From: Klebsiella pneumoniae
GTDB taxonomy: Bacteria; Pseudomonadota; Gammaproteobacteria; Steroidobacterales; Steroidobacteraceae
Direction of reading: 5' to 3'
DNA length: 40,783 bases
NCBI GenBank assembly: GCA_945860725.1
Contig: CAMAQZ010000013.1
Span: forward strand, 1-40,783
Both the position numbers and the translations under genes were made by a program. Positions 29,615 through 39,241 of the stretch are shown here, in pieces. The number at the start of each line of letters is the position of its first letter. Positions within the stretch are counted from its first letter, which is position 1. The notes beneath the pieces are model-generated. The model made no database searches, had not been told where the DNA came from, and worked only from the letters and a program-made list of their open reading frames with translations.

Positions 29615-31099
29615 TCAAGGCAGGTCGGTCGATCCCATCAGCCAGCGGTCGCACTCGCGCGCCGCGCCGCGGCCCTCAGCGATCGCCCAGACCACGAGGC
29701 TCTGACCGCGACGACAGTCGCCCGCTGCGAACACGCCGGGCACGCTCGTCGTGTAGCTCGCCTCATCGGCGCGGATGTTGCGGCGCTCATCGAGCTCGAT
29801 CCCGAGATCAAGCGGCAAGCTGCCCTCCGGACCGGTGAACCCCATCGCAAGCAGCACGAGCTGTGTCGGTTGACGGCGCTCGGTACCCGGCTGCTCGACC
29901 GGCACAGACCGGCCCTGTGCGTCGATCTCCCAACCGACCTCAACGGTCACCAATTCCTTGACGTGACCCGCCTCATCGCCCACCAAGCGCTTGACCGTGG
30001 TGAGGTAGGCCCGCGGATCGCGTCCGAACTTGGCCGCGGCTTCCTCTTGGCCGTAATCCGTCTTGTAGACCCGCGGCCATTCCGGCCACGGGTTGTCCTC
30101 GGCACGCTCGGTCGGCGGCTTCGACAGGATCTCGAACTGCGTCAGCGTACGGCAGCCTTGGCGCATCGCCGAACCGACACAATCGGTGCCAGTGTCGCCG
30201 CCACCGATCACCACCACATCGAGCCCCTTAGCCTGGATCGTCGCGCTCTTCGGTCCCTTGCCGAGCAGCGCGCGGGTGGCGTCTGTGAGGTAATCCATCG
30301 CGAAGTGCACGCCCTGCAGCGCCCGGCCCTCGACCGAAAGGTCGCGTGGCACCGTCGCACCGGTGCAGAGCACGACGGCGTCGAAGTCCCGACGCATCAT
30401 CTGCGCCTCGTAGTTGTCGCCGACTTCGGCATTGTAGACGAATCGGATGCCTTCCTGTTCGAGCTGGTGGATGCGGCGCATCACCACCTCTTGCTTGTCG
30501 AGCTTCATGTTCGGGATGCCGTACATCAGCAGCCCGCCCGGGCGGTCAGCGCGCTCCAGCACCGTCACCGAATGTCCGGCACGGTTGAGCTGCTGCGCAG
30601 CGGCGAGCCCTGCAGGACCCGATCCCACCACGGCGACTTTGCGACCCGTGCGGGTCTTCGGCGGCTCCGGGACGACCCAGCCCTCCTCGAAACCGCGCTC
30701 GATGATGCTGTTCTCGATGTTCTTGATAGAGACCGGCGGCGCGTTGATACCGAGCACACAAGACCCTTCACAGGGCGCGGGACAGACACGCCCGGTGAAC
30801 TCGGGGAAATTGTTGGTGCGATGCAGCCGCTCGAGCGCCTCGCGCCAGAGCCCGCGGTAGACGAGATCGTTCCACTCGGGGATCAGGTTGTTGACCGGAC
30901 AGCCTGACGCACCGCCGCTCATCGCCTTGCCGGTGTGGCAGAACGGCACGCCGCAGTCCATGCAGCGTGCGGCCTGGTTACGCAGCGACTTCTCATCGAG
31001 CGGGTGGTGGAACTCCTTCCAATCGCGCACACGCTCGGACGGCGAGCGATCGAGCGGCATCTCGCGCAGGTATTCGATGAACCCGGTCGGCTTGCCCAT
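29615..31099 (-). CDS. gltD: glutamate synthase [NADPH] small subunit
   Basis: A 494-aa flavoprotein passing electrons from NADPH to GltB for glutamate synthesis from glutamine and 2-oxoglutarate. The N-terminal cysteine clusters for [4Fe-4S] centres are Cys46, 49, 54, 67 and Cys106, 110, 114. The FAD motif is VAVVGSGPAGLAAAQQL near residue 154, and the NADPH motif is VVVIGGGDTGTDCVGSA. PGVFAAGDCRRGQSLVVWAIAEGR closes the FAD site. It starts 2 bp after the gltB stop, with the G-run at the end of gltB as ribosome binding site. Confidence 0.98.
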   Translation of the reverse strand: MGKPTGFIEYLREMPLDRSPSERVRDWKEFHHPLDEKSLRNQAARCMDCGVPFCHTGKAMSGGASGCPVNNLIPEWNDLVYRGLWREALERLHRTNNFPEFTGRVCPAPCEGSCVLGINAPPVSIKNIENSIIERGFEEGWVVPEPPKTRTGRKVAVVGSGPAGLAAAQQLNRAGHSVTVLERADRPGGLLMYGIPNMKLDKQEVVMRRIHQLEQEGIRFVYNAEVGDNYEAQMMRRDFDAVVLCTGATVPRDLSVEGRALQGVHFAMDYLTDATRALLGKGPKSATIQAKGLDVVVIGGGDTGTDCVGSAMRQGCRTLTQFEILSKPPTERAEDNPWPEWPRVYKTDYGQEEAAAKFGRDPRAYLTTVKRLVGDEAGHVKELVTVEVGWEIDAQGRSVPVEQPGTERRQPTQLVLLAMGFTGPEGSLPLDLGIELDERRNIRADEASYTTSVPGVFAAGDCRRGQSLVVWAIAEGRGAARECDRWLMGSTDLP

Positions 31100-31101
31100 G
31101 A

Positions 31102-34100
31102 TCAGTTACCCCCCACGCGCGCGAGGTCGCGCGAATTCTCCTCGAAGGCCGCCATCACCGCCTCGTCCCCGGAGAGACCCTGGTCGTGGGCGCGTTGCAG
31201 ACAGGCGAGCACGCGCTTGTAGTCCTTGGGGATCACGCGTGCGAAGCGTGCCAGCGTCTGCGGCCAGGTCTTGAGCAGCGCTGCGGCATGGGTGCTGCCG
31301 GTCACCTCGACATGGCGGGCGATGAGCGCGCGCAGCGCCTCGGCTTCGACGGGATCGTCGACGCCACCCACTTCGACCATCTGCGCGTTGACACGGCCAG
31401 CGGCGAAGGCGCCGTCCTCATCGAGCACATAGGCGACGCCGCCCGACATGCCGGCGCCGAAGTTGCGGCCCGTGGGACCCAGCACGACGACGCGGCCGCC
31501 GGTCATGTACTCGCAGCCGTGATCCCCCACGGCTTCCACCACGGTGTCGACCCCGCTATTGCGCACCGCGAAGCGTTCGCCCGCCATACCGCGGATGAAC
31601 ACCTCGCCGCCGGTCGCGCCGTAGAGCGCCACATTGCCGATGATCATGTTGCGCTCGGCTGGAAAGGTCGCCTCGCTCGATGGGAAGATCGCGAGCTTGC
31701 CGCCCGACAAGCCCTTGCCGACGTAATCGTTGGCGTCCCCCTCGAGGGTGAAGGTCATGCCGCGCGGCAGGAAGGCGCCGAAACTTTGGCCTGCCGAGCC
31801 GGTGAAATGCAGACGGATGGTGTCCTCCGGCAAGCCGGCCGCACCGAAGCGTCGGGTGACCTCGCTACCGGTGATGGTGCCGACCACACGGTTGACGTTG
31901 CGGATCGGGAGGCTGGCCTCGACCTGGGCACCGCGTTCGATCGCCGGCTTGCACAGCTCGAGCAGCGTCGTCACATCGAGCGACTTGTCGAGTCCGTGGT
32001 CCTGGTCGATCTGCCGATAGCGTCCGACCTCCGCACCCGAATCGGGCTGGTAGAGGATGTTGCTGAAATCGAATCCCTGCGCCTTCCAGTGATCGAGCGC
32101 CACCTTCGGCTCGAGCCGATCGACGCGGCCGACCATCTCCTCGAGACGACGGAAGCCGAGCTCGGCCATGATCTCGCGCAGATGGCTCGCGACGAAGCGC
32201 ATGAAGTTCACCACATGCTGCGGATCACCCGCGAAGCGTTCACGCAGCCGCGGATCCTGCGTCGCGACGCCCGCCGGACAGGTGTTGAGGTGACAGACGC
32301 GCATCATGATGCAGCCGACCGCCACCAGAGGCGCGGTGGAGAACCCGAACTCCTCGGCACCGAGCAGCGCAGCGATCGCGACATCGCGTCCCGTCTTCAA
32401 CTGCCCATCGGTCTCGACCGTGATGCGGCTGCGCAGATTGTTGAGCACGAGGGTCTGGTGCGCCTCGGCTAACCCGAGCTCCCAAGGCAGACCCGCGTGC
32501 GTGGTCGAGGTGAGCGGCGAGGCACCGGTGCCACCGTCGTGGCCGCTGATGAGCACCACATCGGCATGCGCCTTAGCGACGCCCGCAGCGATGGTACCGA
32601 CGCCGACCTCGGCCACCAGCTTCACGCTGATGCGCGCTGCACGGTTGGCATTCTTCAGATCGTGGATCAGTTCCGCGAGGTCCTCAATGGAATAGATGTC
32701 GTGGTGGGGCGGCGGCGAGATCAGCCCCACCCCCGGCGTGGTGTGCCGCGCCTTGGCGATCCAGGGATAGACCTTCGTGCCCGGTAGCTGCCCGCCTTCG
32801 CCCGGTTTGGCGCCCTGCGCCATCTTGATCTGGATCTCCTTGGCGCTCACCAAGTACTCGCTGGTGACGCCGAAGCGGCCCGAGGCGACCTGCTTGATTG
32901 CTGAATTCTTTGAATCACCGTTCGGCAACGGCTGTCGACGCTCCGGATCCTCGCCACCCTCGCCCGTGTTGCTCTTGCCGCCGATGCGGTTCATGGCGAT
33001 GGCGAGCGTCTCGTGCGCTTCCTGGCTGATCGAGCCGTAGCTCATCGCGCCGGTCTTGAAGCGGGTGATGAGGCTCTCGACGGACTCGACCTCGTCAAGG
33101 GGGATAGGGTCGCCCTTCTTGAAATCGAGCAGGCCGCGCAGTGTCGAGAGGTTGCGTGCACGCTCATCGATGAGCGATGCATAGGACTTGTAGGTCTTGT
33201 AACTGCCGGTGCGCACCGCCTTCTGCAAGCGATGGATGCTCTCGGGATTGAAGACGTGGAACTCGCCGTCGGCGCGCCACTGGTACTGCCCGCCCGCGGG
33301 CAACGCAGGGCCGGTGACCGCACGCTCGGGGAAGGCTGCGCGGTGGCGCATCAACGACTCCTCGGCGATCACGTCGAGACCGACGCCGCCGACGCGCGAC
33401 GCCGTTCCCGTGAAGTACTGGTCGATCAGGTCCTGACGCAAGCCCACGGCCTCGAACACCTGCGCACCGTGGTAGCTCTGCACCGCGGAGATGCCCATCT
33501 TGGACATCACCTTGACCACGCCCTTGGTCGCCGCCTTGGCGAAGTTCGCACAGGCGAGTTTGTGGTCAACGTTGGTCAGGAGGTTGTCGCGGATCATGCC
33601 GTCGAGCGACTCGAAGGCGAGGTAGGGGTTCACCACATTGCAGCCGTAGCCGATCAGGAGCGCGAAGTGATGGACCTCGCGCGCCTCGCCGGTCTCCAGG
33701 GCGAGCGACACGCGGGTGCGCAAGCCCTCGCGGATGAGGTGATGGTGCAGACCCGAGACGGCGAGCAGCGCCGGGATGGCGGCTTCGTCGCGCGACACGC
33801 CACGATCGCTCAGGATGAGGATGTTGACCTCATCCTCCTCGACCAGGCGCCGCGCTTCTTCGCAGAGCTGCTCCATCGACTTGGCGATGCCCTCGGCACC
33901 GCGGGCGGCGCGGAACAGCAGCGAGAGCGTCCCGACCTTCAGACCGGGCAACGACAGGCGCCGGACCTTGGCGAACTCTTCGTTGGTGAGCACCGGCGCC
34001 TTGAGTTCGACGCGGCGGCAGTCGGTCGGTCGTGGCTCGAGCAGGTTGCCCATGGGGCCGAGCCAGACATCCGACGAGGTGATGATCTCCTCGCGGATGC

Positions 34101-35730
34101 TGTCGATGGGCGGGTTCGTGACCTGCGCGAAGAGCTGCTTGAAGTAGTCGTAGAGCAGGCGCGAACGCTGTGATAGCACCGCGAGCGGCGTGTCGTTGCC
34201 CATCGATCCCACGGCCTCGACGCCGTCACGGGCCATCGGCGCCATCAGGATGCGCAGGTCCTCGAAGGTATAGCCGAAGGCGATTTGGCGCGCATGCAGC
34301 AGCTCGGGCTCCGGCGGCGGCAGCTTCGGCGCCGCTGGCAATTCTTTGAGGTGGACGAGATGCTCACCCAGCCACTCGGCGTAGGGCCATTCCTGCACCA
34401 CGCTGCGCTTGATCTCTTCATCGTCGATGATGCGCCCCTGCTCGGTGTCGACCATGAACATGTGGCCGGGCTGCAGGCGGCCCTTGCGGACGATGTCGGC
34501 GGGCGGGATGTCGAGTACACCCGTCTCGGAGGCGGCGACCACCATGCCGTCTTTGGTGACCCAGTAGCGGCCCGGTCGCAGGCCGTTGCGGTCGAGCACG
34601 GCGCCCATGCGCACACCGTCCGTGAAGCAGATCGCAGCGGGACCATCCCAGGGCTCCATCAGGCTCGAATGGAACTGGTAGAACGCTCGGCGGGCGGGAT
34701 CCATGGTCTCGTGCTTCGACCAAGGCTCCGGGATCATCATCATCATCGCGTGCGCGAGCGGACGGCCGGCGAGCACCATCAGTTCCAGCACGTTGTCGAA
34801 CATCGAAGAATCGCTGCCGTTGACGTTGACGATGGGCGCGATCTTCGCGATGTCATCGCCGAAGAGCGACGACTCGAGCTGCGCCTCGCGGGCGCGCATC
34901 CAGTTGATGTTGCCGCGCAGCGTATTGATCTCGCCGTTGTGCGCGATATAGCGGTAAGGGTGGGCGCGGTCCCAGCTCGGGAAAGTGTTGGTGCTGAAGC
35001 GCGAATGCACGAGCGCGATGGCGGTCTCGAGGCGCTCATCTCGAAGGTCGGGGAAATATTGGTCGAGCTGCATCGTCAGCAGCATCCCCTTGTAGACCAG
35101 CGTCTTGTGGGACAGGCTCGCGACATACCAGGACTCGGCGCCGCCCAGCGTCGAGACACGGATCTCGTTGTAGGCACGCTTGCGGATGACATAGAGCTTG
35201 CGCTCGAAGGCCTCGGCATCAGGCGTGTCAGCGCCGCGCTGGATGAACACCTGACGCATGAACGGTTCGCTTGCGCGTGCCGTCTCGCCGAGCATCGAGT
35301 TGTCGGTGGGTACCGTGCGGCCACCGAGATAGACCTGCCCCTCGGATTGAACGACGCGTGCGAAGGTCTCCTCGAGCCGGCGCCGCTGCGTCGCGTTGCG
35401 CGGCATGAAGATCAGCCCACAGGCGTACTCGCCGGGCTCCGGCAGCGTGATGTGTGCCTGCTTGGCAGCGGCCTTCAGGAAGGCGTGCGGCATCTGCATC
35501 AGCACACCCGCGCCGTCGCCAGTGTTGACCTCACAGCCGCAGGCACCACGGTGGTCGAGGTTCTTCAGCACCTCAATCGCGTTGCGCAGGATCTTGTTGG
35601 ACTTACGACCCTGGATGTCCACCACGAAGCCGACGCCACAAGCATCGCGCTCGAATTGGGGATCGTAGAGGCCCTGCTTGCCGGGGCGGGTGGCGCGGAC
35701 CGTGGGCCTACCGATGGTGGAATCATTCAT
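31102..35730 (-). CDS. gltB: glutamate synthase [NADPH] large subunit
   Basis: A 1542-aa multidomain enzyme. The class II glutaminase domain begins at Cys31 in [11 protein letters not shown] after a 30-residue propeptide that must be removed. The central domain follows, then the FMN-binding synthase domain with [27 protein letters not shown] and [14 protein letters not shown]. The [3Fe-4S] cluster is C-X5-C-X4-C in [15 protein letters not shown]. The C-terminal beta-helix shows [23 protein letters not shown]. The ATG at 35730 with GGGAG is the family start; an upstream in-frame start at 35823 would cross the vapBC operator. GltBD together with GlnK covers two nodes of nitrogen assimilation. 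Confidence 0.98.
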   Translation of the reverse strand: MNDSTIGRPTVRATRPGKQGLYDPQFERDACGVGFVVDIQGRKSNKILRNAIEVLKNLDHRGACGCEVNTGDGAGVLMQMPHAFLKAAAKQAHITLPEPGEYACGLIFMPRNATQRRRLEETFARVVQSEGQVYLGGRTVPTDNSMLGETARASEPFMRQVFIQRGADTPDAEAFERKLYVIRKRAYNEIRVSTLGGAESWYVASLSHKTLVYKGMLLTMQLDQYFPDLRDERLETAIALVHSRFSTNTFPSWDRAHPYRYIAHNGEINTLRGNINWMRAREAQLESSLFGDDIAKIAPIVNVNGSDSSMFDNVLELMVLAGRPLAHAMMMMIPEPWSKHETMDPARRAFYQFHSSLMEPWDGPAAICFTDGVRMGAVLDRNGLRPGRYWVTKDGMVVAASETGVLDIPPADIVRKGRLQPGHMFMVDTEQGRIIDDEEIKRSVVQEWPYAEWLGEHLVHLKELPAAPKLPPPEPELLHARQIAFGYTFEDLRILMAPMARDGVEAVGSMGNDTPLAVLSQRSRLLYDYFKQLFAQVTNPPIDSIREEIITSSDVWLGPMGNLLEPRPTDCRRVELKAPVLTNEEFAKVRRLSLPGLKVGTLSLLFRAARGAEGIAKSMEQLCEEARRLVEEDEVNILILSDRGVSRDEAAIPALLAVSGLHHHLIREGLRTRVSLALETGEAREVHHFALLIGYGCNVVNPYLAFESLDGMIRDNLLTNVDHKLACANFAKAATKGVVKVMSKMGISAVQSYHGAQVFEAVGLRQDLIDQYFTGTASRVGGVGLDVIAEESLMRHRAAFPERAVTGPALPAGGQYQWRADGEFHVFNPESIHRLQKAVRTGSYKTYKSYASLIDERARNLSTLRGLLDFKKGDPIPLDEVESVESLITRFKTGAMSYGSISQEAHETLAIAMNRIGGKSNTGEGGEDPERRQPLPNGDSKNSAIKQVASGRFGVTSEYLVSAKEIQIKMAQGAKPGEGGQLPGTKVYPWIAKARHTTPGVGLISPPPHHDIYSIEDLAELIHDLKNANRAARISVKLVAEVGVGTIAAGVAKAHADVVLISGHDGGTGASPLTSTTHAGLPWELGLAEAHQTLVLNNLRSRITVETDGQLKTGRDVAIAALLGAEEFGFSTAPLVAVGCIMMRVCHLNTCPAGVATQDPRLRERFAGDPQHVVNFMRFVASHLREIMAELGFRRLEEMVGRVDRLEPKVALDHWKAQGFDFSNILYQPDSGAEVGRYRQIDQDHGLDKSLDVTTLLELCKPAIERGAQVEASLPIRNVNRVVGTITGSEVTRRFGAAGLPEDTIRLHFTGSAGQSFGAFLPRGMTFTLEGDANDYVGKGLSGGKLAIFPSSEATFPAERNMIIGNVALYGATGGEVFIRGMAGERFAVRNSGVDTVVEAVGDHGCEYMTGGRVVVLGPTGRNFGAGMSGGVAYVLDEDGAFAAGRVNAQMVEVGGVDDPVEAEALRALIARHVEVTGSTHAAALLKTWPQTLARFARVIPKDYKRVLACLQRAHDQGLSGDEAVMAAFEENSRDLARVGGN

Positions 35731-35757
35731 ATGTGCTGCTCCCAAATCCCCGCGAGG

Positions 35758-35763
35758 ACTATA
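35758..35763 (-). promoter_or_regulatory. possible -10 element of gltBD
   Basis: On the minus strand TATAGT matches five of six -10 bases and lies 27 bp before the gltB ATG. The -35 region at 17 bp (TTCTCC) is poor, so this is tentative; an activator could help. Confidence 0.35.
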
Positions 35764-35802
35764 ACCACTGGCTGGGGCCGGAGAAAAGGCGTCCGCCCAC
35801 AT

Positions 35803-35822
35803 TGACTCATTAGCATGAGTCA
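35803..35822. promoter_or_regulatory. palindromic operator of the vapBC-like operon
   Basis: TGACTCAT-TAGC-ATGAGTCA is a perfect 8-bp inverted repeat ending 14 bp before the antitoxin ATG. Its left arm overlaps a possible -35 box, TTGACT. Ribbon-helix-helix antitoxins usually bind such palindromes to repress their own operon, which is the likely role. Confidence 0.75.
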
Positions 35823-35836
35823 TCCAAACTCAGGCT

Positions 35837-36139
35837 ATGACAAAGCGGCTTCAAGTCTTGTTCGATGAGGCCGAGTACGCTGCCCTGCAATCGGCTGCGA
35901 CCAGCCGCGGCATGACGATGGCCGAATGGGTGCGCCAAGCCCTAACCGCTGCCCGACGCGAAGCCTCAACGGCGGATGTCGATCGCAAACTGGCGGCGAT
36001 CCGCGCGGCTGTGCGCCACGCCGGTCCGACCGGCCCGATCGAGCGCGTCATCGGCGAGACCGAGCGCGGCTATGCGACCGGCCCCGGCCCCGGCCCCGGG
36101 CCCGGCCACGACACCGCGGCGAGCGCGGGCGGTTACTGA
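35837..36139 (+). CDS. ribbon-helix-helix antitoxin, VapB-like
   Basis: A 100-aa protein. The N-terminal RLQVLFDEAEYAALQSAATSRGMTMAEWVRQAL is a CopG/Arc-type ribbon-helix-helix DNA-binding domain (residues 4-40). The middle is an amphipathic helix, and the tail has a GPGPGPGPG run followed by an Ala/Gly-rich end that should be flexible and neutralise the toxin. It is divergent from gltB and has a palindromic operator just upstream. The PIN-domain gene follows after 18 bp. Confidence 0.85.
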   Translation: MTKRLQVLFDEAEYAALQSAATSRGMTMAEWVRQALTAARREASTADVDRKLAAIRAAVRHAGPTGPIERVIGETERGYATGPGPGPGPGHDTAASAGGY

Positions 36140-36157
36140 GCCCCCCCGGTAGCACCC

Positions 36158-36553
36158 ATGGTGTTCATCGACTCCAACGTGCCGATGTACCTCGTCGGCG
36201 CCGCGCACCCGAACAAGGTGGATGCGCAACGGCGTCTTGAGGCGCTCGTCACCCAGCGCGTGCGGCTCGTCACCGACGCCGAAGTGCTGACCGAGATCCT
36301 GCACCGCTACACCGCGCTCGAGCGGCGCGGCGGCATCCAGCCCGCGATCGATGCACTGCTCGGCGTGGTGGACGAAGTGCTGCCCATCGACCGGGACACC
36401 GTCGAGCGCGCCAAGCAGCTGGTGCTCCAATATCCGACGCTGCCGGTGCGCGCCGCGTTGCATGTCGCGACCCTGCAGCGTCACGGAATCGAGAGCGTGC
36501 TGAGCTTCGATCCAGCCTTCGACCGCCTGCCTGGGCTCACGCGGCTGCGGTGA
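36158..36553 (+). CDS. PIN-domain ribonuclease toxin, VapC-like
   Basis: A 131-aa PIN-domain protein, the expected partner of the preceding antitoxin. The first acidic residue is Asp5 in FIDSNVPMYL, Glu42 or Glu46 lies in DAEVLTEILHR, and Asp118 is in VLSFDPAFDRL. The third acidic position, usually RDALHVA, reads RAALHVA (Ala99), so one metal ligand is missing. The protein may be a weakened or inactive nuclease. No frameshift or premature stop is seen. Confidence 0.85.
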   Translation: MVFIDSNVPMYLVGAAHPNKVDAQRRLEALVTQRVRLVTDAEVLTEILHRYTALERRGGIQPAIDALLGVVDEVLPIDRDTVERAKQLVLQYPTLPVRAALHVATLQRHGIESVLSFDPAFDRLPGLTRLR

Positions 36554-36597
36554 GGCCCGGATCCGACCGAACCACCTACAACGACCGGAGTAGCTCG

Positions 36598-37233
36598 ATG
36601 TCGACCAGCGATCGTCAGACAGCGTTCAGCGAGATCTACCGCACCGCGTACTGGGGCAAGGAGCACCTGTCCGGTGTCGGCAGCACCGTAGCGGCCACCG
36701 CACCGGTACGCGCGGTCATCGAAAAAATTGTCAAAGAATTCGGCATCCGCTCGATAGTCGATGTGGCCTGCGGAGACATGGTGTGGATGCCCTTGGTGCT
36801 CGACAACCTGCGCCGCTCAGGACACCCGATCGAGTTCACGGGTTGCGACATCGTGCCCTCGCTGATCGAGCAGCATGCCCGCGCCTATCCAGGTGAGCGG
36901 TTTAAACATCTCGATTTCGTCGCCCAACCGACCCCGTCCGGCGAATTGATCCTCTGTCGCGAGGTGCTGCAGCACCTGCCGGTCCGCGACATCCAGTCAG
37001 GTCTCGCGAACATCGCTGCGAGCGGCGCGCGTCTGCTATTGGCGACCACGCACCTGCGCCGGTACGGGATCCGTAATCATCTGAACATGAAGATCGGCCG
37101 TTGCCGCGACCGGAATCTTCTGTTGCCACCGTTCAATCTGCCCAATCCGCTGGTGATCTACCCGGATACCGATGGCGCACGGGACAAATTCATCGGCTTG
37201 TGGGCGTTGCCGTTCGCGAAACCGATCCCTTGA
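36598..37233 (+). CDS. SAM-dependent methyltransferase, class I
   Basis: A 211-aa cytoplasmic protein. IRSIVDVACGDMVWMPLVL is the SAM-binding motif I (near residues 57-75), FTGCDIVPSLIEQHA is motif II, and ELILCREVLQHLP corresponds to motif IV. The later part, ARLLLATTHLRR and NLLLPPFNLPNPLVIYPD, matches sugar or small-molecule methyltransferases loosely. The substrate is unknown. GGAG precedes the ATG at 36598. It is downstream of the toxin gene by 44 bp and convergent with an SDR gene (4-bp gap). Confidence 0.85.
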   Translation: MSTSDRQTAFSEIYRTAYWGKEHLSGVGSTVAATAPVRAVIEKIVKEFGIRSIVDVACGDMVWMPLVLDNLRRSGHPIEFTGCDIVPSLIEQHARAYPGERFKHLDFVAQPTPSGELILCREVLQHLPVRDIQSGLANIAASGARLLLATTHLRRYGIRNHLNMKIGRCRDRNLLLPPFNLPNPLVIYPDTDGARDKFIGLWALPFAKPIP

Positions 37234-37237
37234 AGCG

Positions 37238-37969
37238 TCAGAACGGTATCGCCTGCCCGTCCCAGGCGAAGAGGCGTCCGCTGTCGGCGGGCGTCAGCCG
37301 GTCGAGGACACCCAACAACGAGCGGGCTGACATCGCAGGCGTGAAGAGCTTCGATGACGGAACGCCGCCCTGGAAAGGCTGCGAGAGCCGGGTGTCGACG
37401 GTACCGGGGTGCAGGGCGACGCAGAGCGCGGCGGGGTTGCGCTGCCGCAGCTCGATGGCGCAGCTGCGGATGAGCATGTTGAGCGCCGCCTTCGACGCAC
37501 GGTAGGCATGCCAACCGCCCAAGCCATTGTCCTCGATCGACCCGACCCGCGCCGAGAGACAGGCGAAGGCGGACTTCGCGTCGCGGCGCAGCAGACCGAG
37601 CGTGTGCTTGGCGATCAGCGCGGGTCCGGTGGCGTTGACGGCGAAGGCCTCGGCGAGCGCTGCGGCGTCCAAGCTGCGCCAGGTCTTCTCGGGCCGCAGC
37701 GTCGGGCTGTGCAGCACGCCGGTCGCGACCAGCACGAGATCGAGCGGCCCCTCGGCGGCCGCGGCCTTCGCGACCGCTTCGATGCGGGTCTCGTCCTTCA
37801 AGTCGAACTGCCACGGCGCCTCAGCGCTGCGCGCCGCCGCGCAGACCTTCGCGACCCGCGGATGCGCAACGAGTTCGGTCACGAACGCGGCGCCGATCCC
37901 GCCGCTTGCGCCGAATACGAGCGCGCGCAGGTCTGGCGCGAAGCTCGCAAGATCCGGCGGCGCGCTCAA
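37238..37969 (-). CDS. short-chain dehydrogenase/reductase, C-factor-like
   Basis: A 243-aa NAD(P)-dependent oxidoreductase. The cofactor motif is VFGASGGIGAAFVTEL near residues 18-33, AVNATGPALIAKH holds the structural Asn, and the catalytic residues are Ser in SARVGSIEDN and YRASK. The ending LHPGTVDTRLSQPFQGGVP is typical of CsgA/C-factor-type SDRs. It starts with TTG at 37969, overlapping the stop of the upstream SDR gene (TTGA), with AGGGTGA as ribosome binding site. Substrate unknown; see the pterin hypothesis for this cluster. Confidence 0.9.
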   Translation of the reverse strand: MSAPPDLASFAPDLRALVFGASGGIGAAFVTELVAHPRVAKVCAAARSAEAPWQFDLKDETRIEAVAKAAAAEGPLDLVLVATGVLHSPTLRPEKTWRSLDAAALAEAFAVNATGPALIAKHTLGLLRRDAKSAFACLSARVGSIEDNGLGGWHAYRASKAALNMLIRSCAIELRQRNPAALCVALHPGTVDTRLSQPFQGGVPSSKLFTPAMSARSLLGVLDRLTPADSGRLFAWDGQAIPF

Positions 37970-38715
37970 AGATCACCCTGCAACGGACGGATCGTGATCA
38001 CCTCGAGCGCCGCCCGCGGGGACAACGCGAGTGAGTCGATCATGGGCTGCGCGACATCCTCGGCCGCCATCATGCGCGCGACCTGCACAGGGTCCATCTC
38101 GCCCCACATCGGCGTGTAGGCGGCACCTGGGCGCACCTCGAGGATGCGAATGCCGTCCTGGCGGCCATAGAGCCGCATGACGTCCAGCAAGCCGCGCTGC
38201 GCGTATTTGCTCAGGCAATAGGTCGAGCTCTGCGCAAAGGGCTGCTCGGCCGCGATGGAGGTGACGACCTGGATCTGGCCGCGCAGGCCGTGCCGCGGTG
38301 CCTGCGACTTCATCGCCGCGTACGCCCCCTGCAACAGCAGAAAGGTCGCGGTGACATTCGTCTTCAAAGTGAACTCGAGGTCCTCGGGCGTCTGCTCGAG
38401 GAAATCTTTGAACCGCCCCACGCCTGCGCAGTGGATCAACGCATCGATGCGGCCATACCGCCCGAGGCAGGCCTCGAGCGGCCGCAGCGGGGCATCCGCG
38501 AGATCGCAGGCCACACTGTCGCACTCGACAGGGCCACCCTGCAGCTGTGCCGCGAGCGCCTCGAGGTCAGTCTGGGTTCGCGCAGCGAGCATGAGCTTCA
38601 CCGGCGCACCGGACTCCCGGGCGCGCGCCGCCAAGCCCTCGGCCACCGCGCGGCCGATGCCCTTGCCGGCGCCGGTGACGAGGATGACGGATGGGGTGAT
38701 GTCCTTCTCTGGCAT
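37966..38715 (-). CDS. short-chain dehydrogenase/reductase, sepiapterin reductase-like
   Basis: A 249-aa SDR. VILVTGAGKGIGRAVAEGLA binds NADP, and ARTQTDLEALAAQL follows. LIHCAGVGRF is the NAG-like motif, and the catalytic residues are in TSIAAEQPFAQSSTYCLSKYAQRG. The region RGLLDVMRLYGRQDGIRILEVRPGAAYTPMW resembles sepiapterin-reductase-type SDRs, though the subfamily is not certain. It diverges from the pterin-synthase homologue with only 25 bp between start codons, and its 3' end is coupled to the second SDR. Confidence 0.88.
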   Translation of the reverse strand: MPEKDITPSVILVTGAGKGIGRAVAEGLAARARESGAPVKLMLAARTQTDLEALAAQLQGGPVECDSVACDLADAPLRPLEACLGRYGRIDALIHCAGVGRFKDFLEQTPEDLEFTLKTNVTATFLLLQGAYAAMKSQAPRHGLRGQIQVVTSIAAEQPFAQSSTYCLSKYAQRGLLDVMRLYGRQDGIRILEVRPGAAYTPMWGEMDPVQVARMMAAEDVAQPMIDSLALSPRAALEVITIRPLQGDL

Positions 38716-38740
38716 GACGGGCCTCTGCTACGATGATTCG

Positions 38741-39241
38741 ATGCTTGAATCCTACGAAATCCGCATCCGAAAAGATGCGCTAAAGTTCGCCGCCAGCCAC
38801 ATGACGGTGTTCCCGGACGGCACTAAAGAGTCGCTGCACGGGCATAACTACGTCCCGAGCCTCACGGTGCGGGTGCGCGACGCCTCCTTCGAATCCACGA
38901 TACCCTTTTCGCGCCTCAAGGCGGGGATGAAGCGGATCGCACTCGCCTGGGATGAGAAGGTGCTGGTCGCCACCCGTAACCCCTTCTACGAGCAACTGCG
39001 TCTCGACGGCCAAGAGCTCGAGTTCCGACTCTGCGGCAAGCGCTATGTGTTGCCCGTCGATGAGGTCGTGCGTCTCGACACCGACAACATCTCCTGCGAG
39101 ACGCTTGCGCGGACCTATTTCGACCTCCTCGAAGCGGAACTCGGCCCGGAGCTGCACGCGGACAACATCCTATCGGTCGGGGTGTACATCGAGGAGACGC
39201 CGGGCCAAGGGGCGGCCTTCGAACGGATCACGGCGCCATGA
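38741..39241 (+). CDS. 6-pyruvoyl-tetrahydropterin synthase / QueD family, atypical active site
   Basis: A 166-aa T-fold protein. The zinc histidines are His20 in AASH and His33/His35 in LHGH, and the pterin-anchoring Glu lies in YIEETPG (151-152). The catalytic Cys four residues before HGH in QueD is Lys29 here, with Glu30 next to it, giving ExxHGH as in PTPS-III enzymes that supply a folate precursor. The usual Asp-His pair of LDHxxLN reads WDEKVLV, so the His is also replaced. The function therefore need not be queuosine synthesis. It overlaps the serine hydrolase gene (ATGA). Confidence 0.85.
   Translation: MLESYEIRIRKDALKFAASHMTVFPDGTKESLHGHNYVPSLTVRVRDASFESTIPFSRLKAGMKRIALAWDEKVLVATRNPFYEQLRLDGQELEFRLCGKRYVLPVDEVVRLDTDNISCETLARTYFDLLEAELGPELHADNILSVGVYIEETPGQGAAFERITAP

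Noticed and set aside
29106-29705. A 199-codon plus-strand frame in the gene-poor gap
   Set aside because: It crosses the intrinsic terminator and the 3' end of gltD, has no good ribosome binding site and shows no domain; the stems suggest RNA, not protein.
34285-35805. Long plus-strand open frames opposite gltB (also 33013-34173 and 31186-32472)
   Set aside because: GltB is continuous and motif-complete on the minus strand; the opposite frames are low-complexity shadows.
35802-35830. TTGACT plus CAAACT as a firm vapB promoter
   Set aside because: The -35 is good but the -10 matches only three of six bases, so only the palindrome is reported with confidence.
36085-36120. GC-rich short repeat within vapB as a possible mobile-element scar
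   Set aside because: It simply encodes an in-frame Gly-Pro run in the flexible tail of the antitoxin; no target-site duplication or terminal repeat is present.
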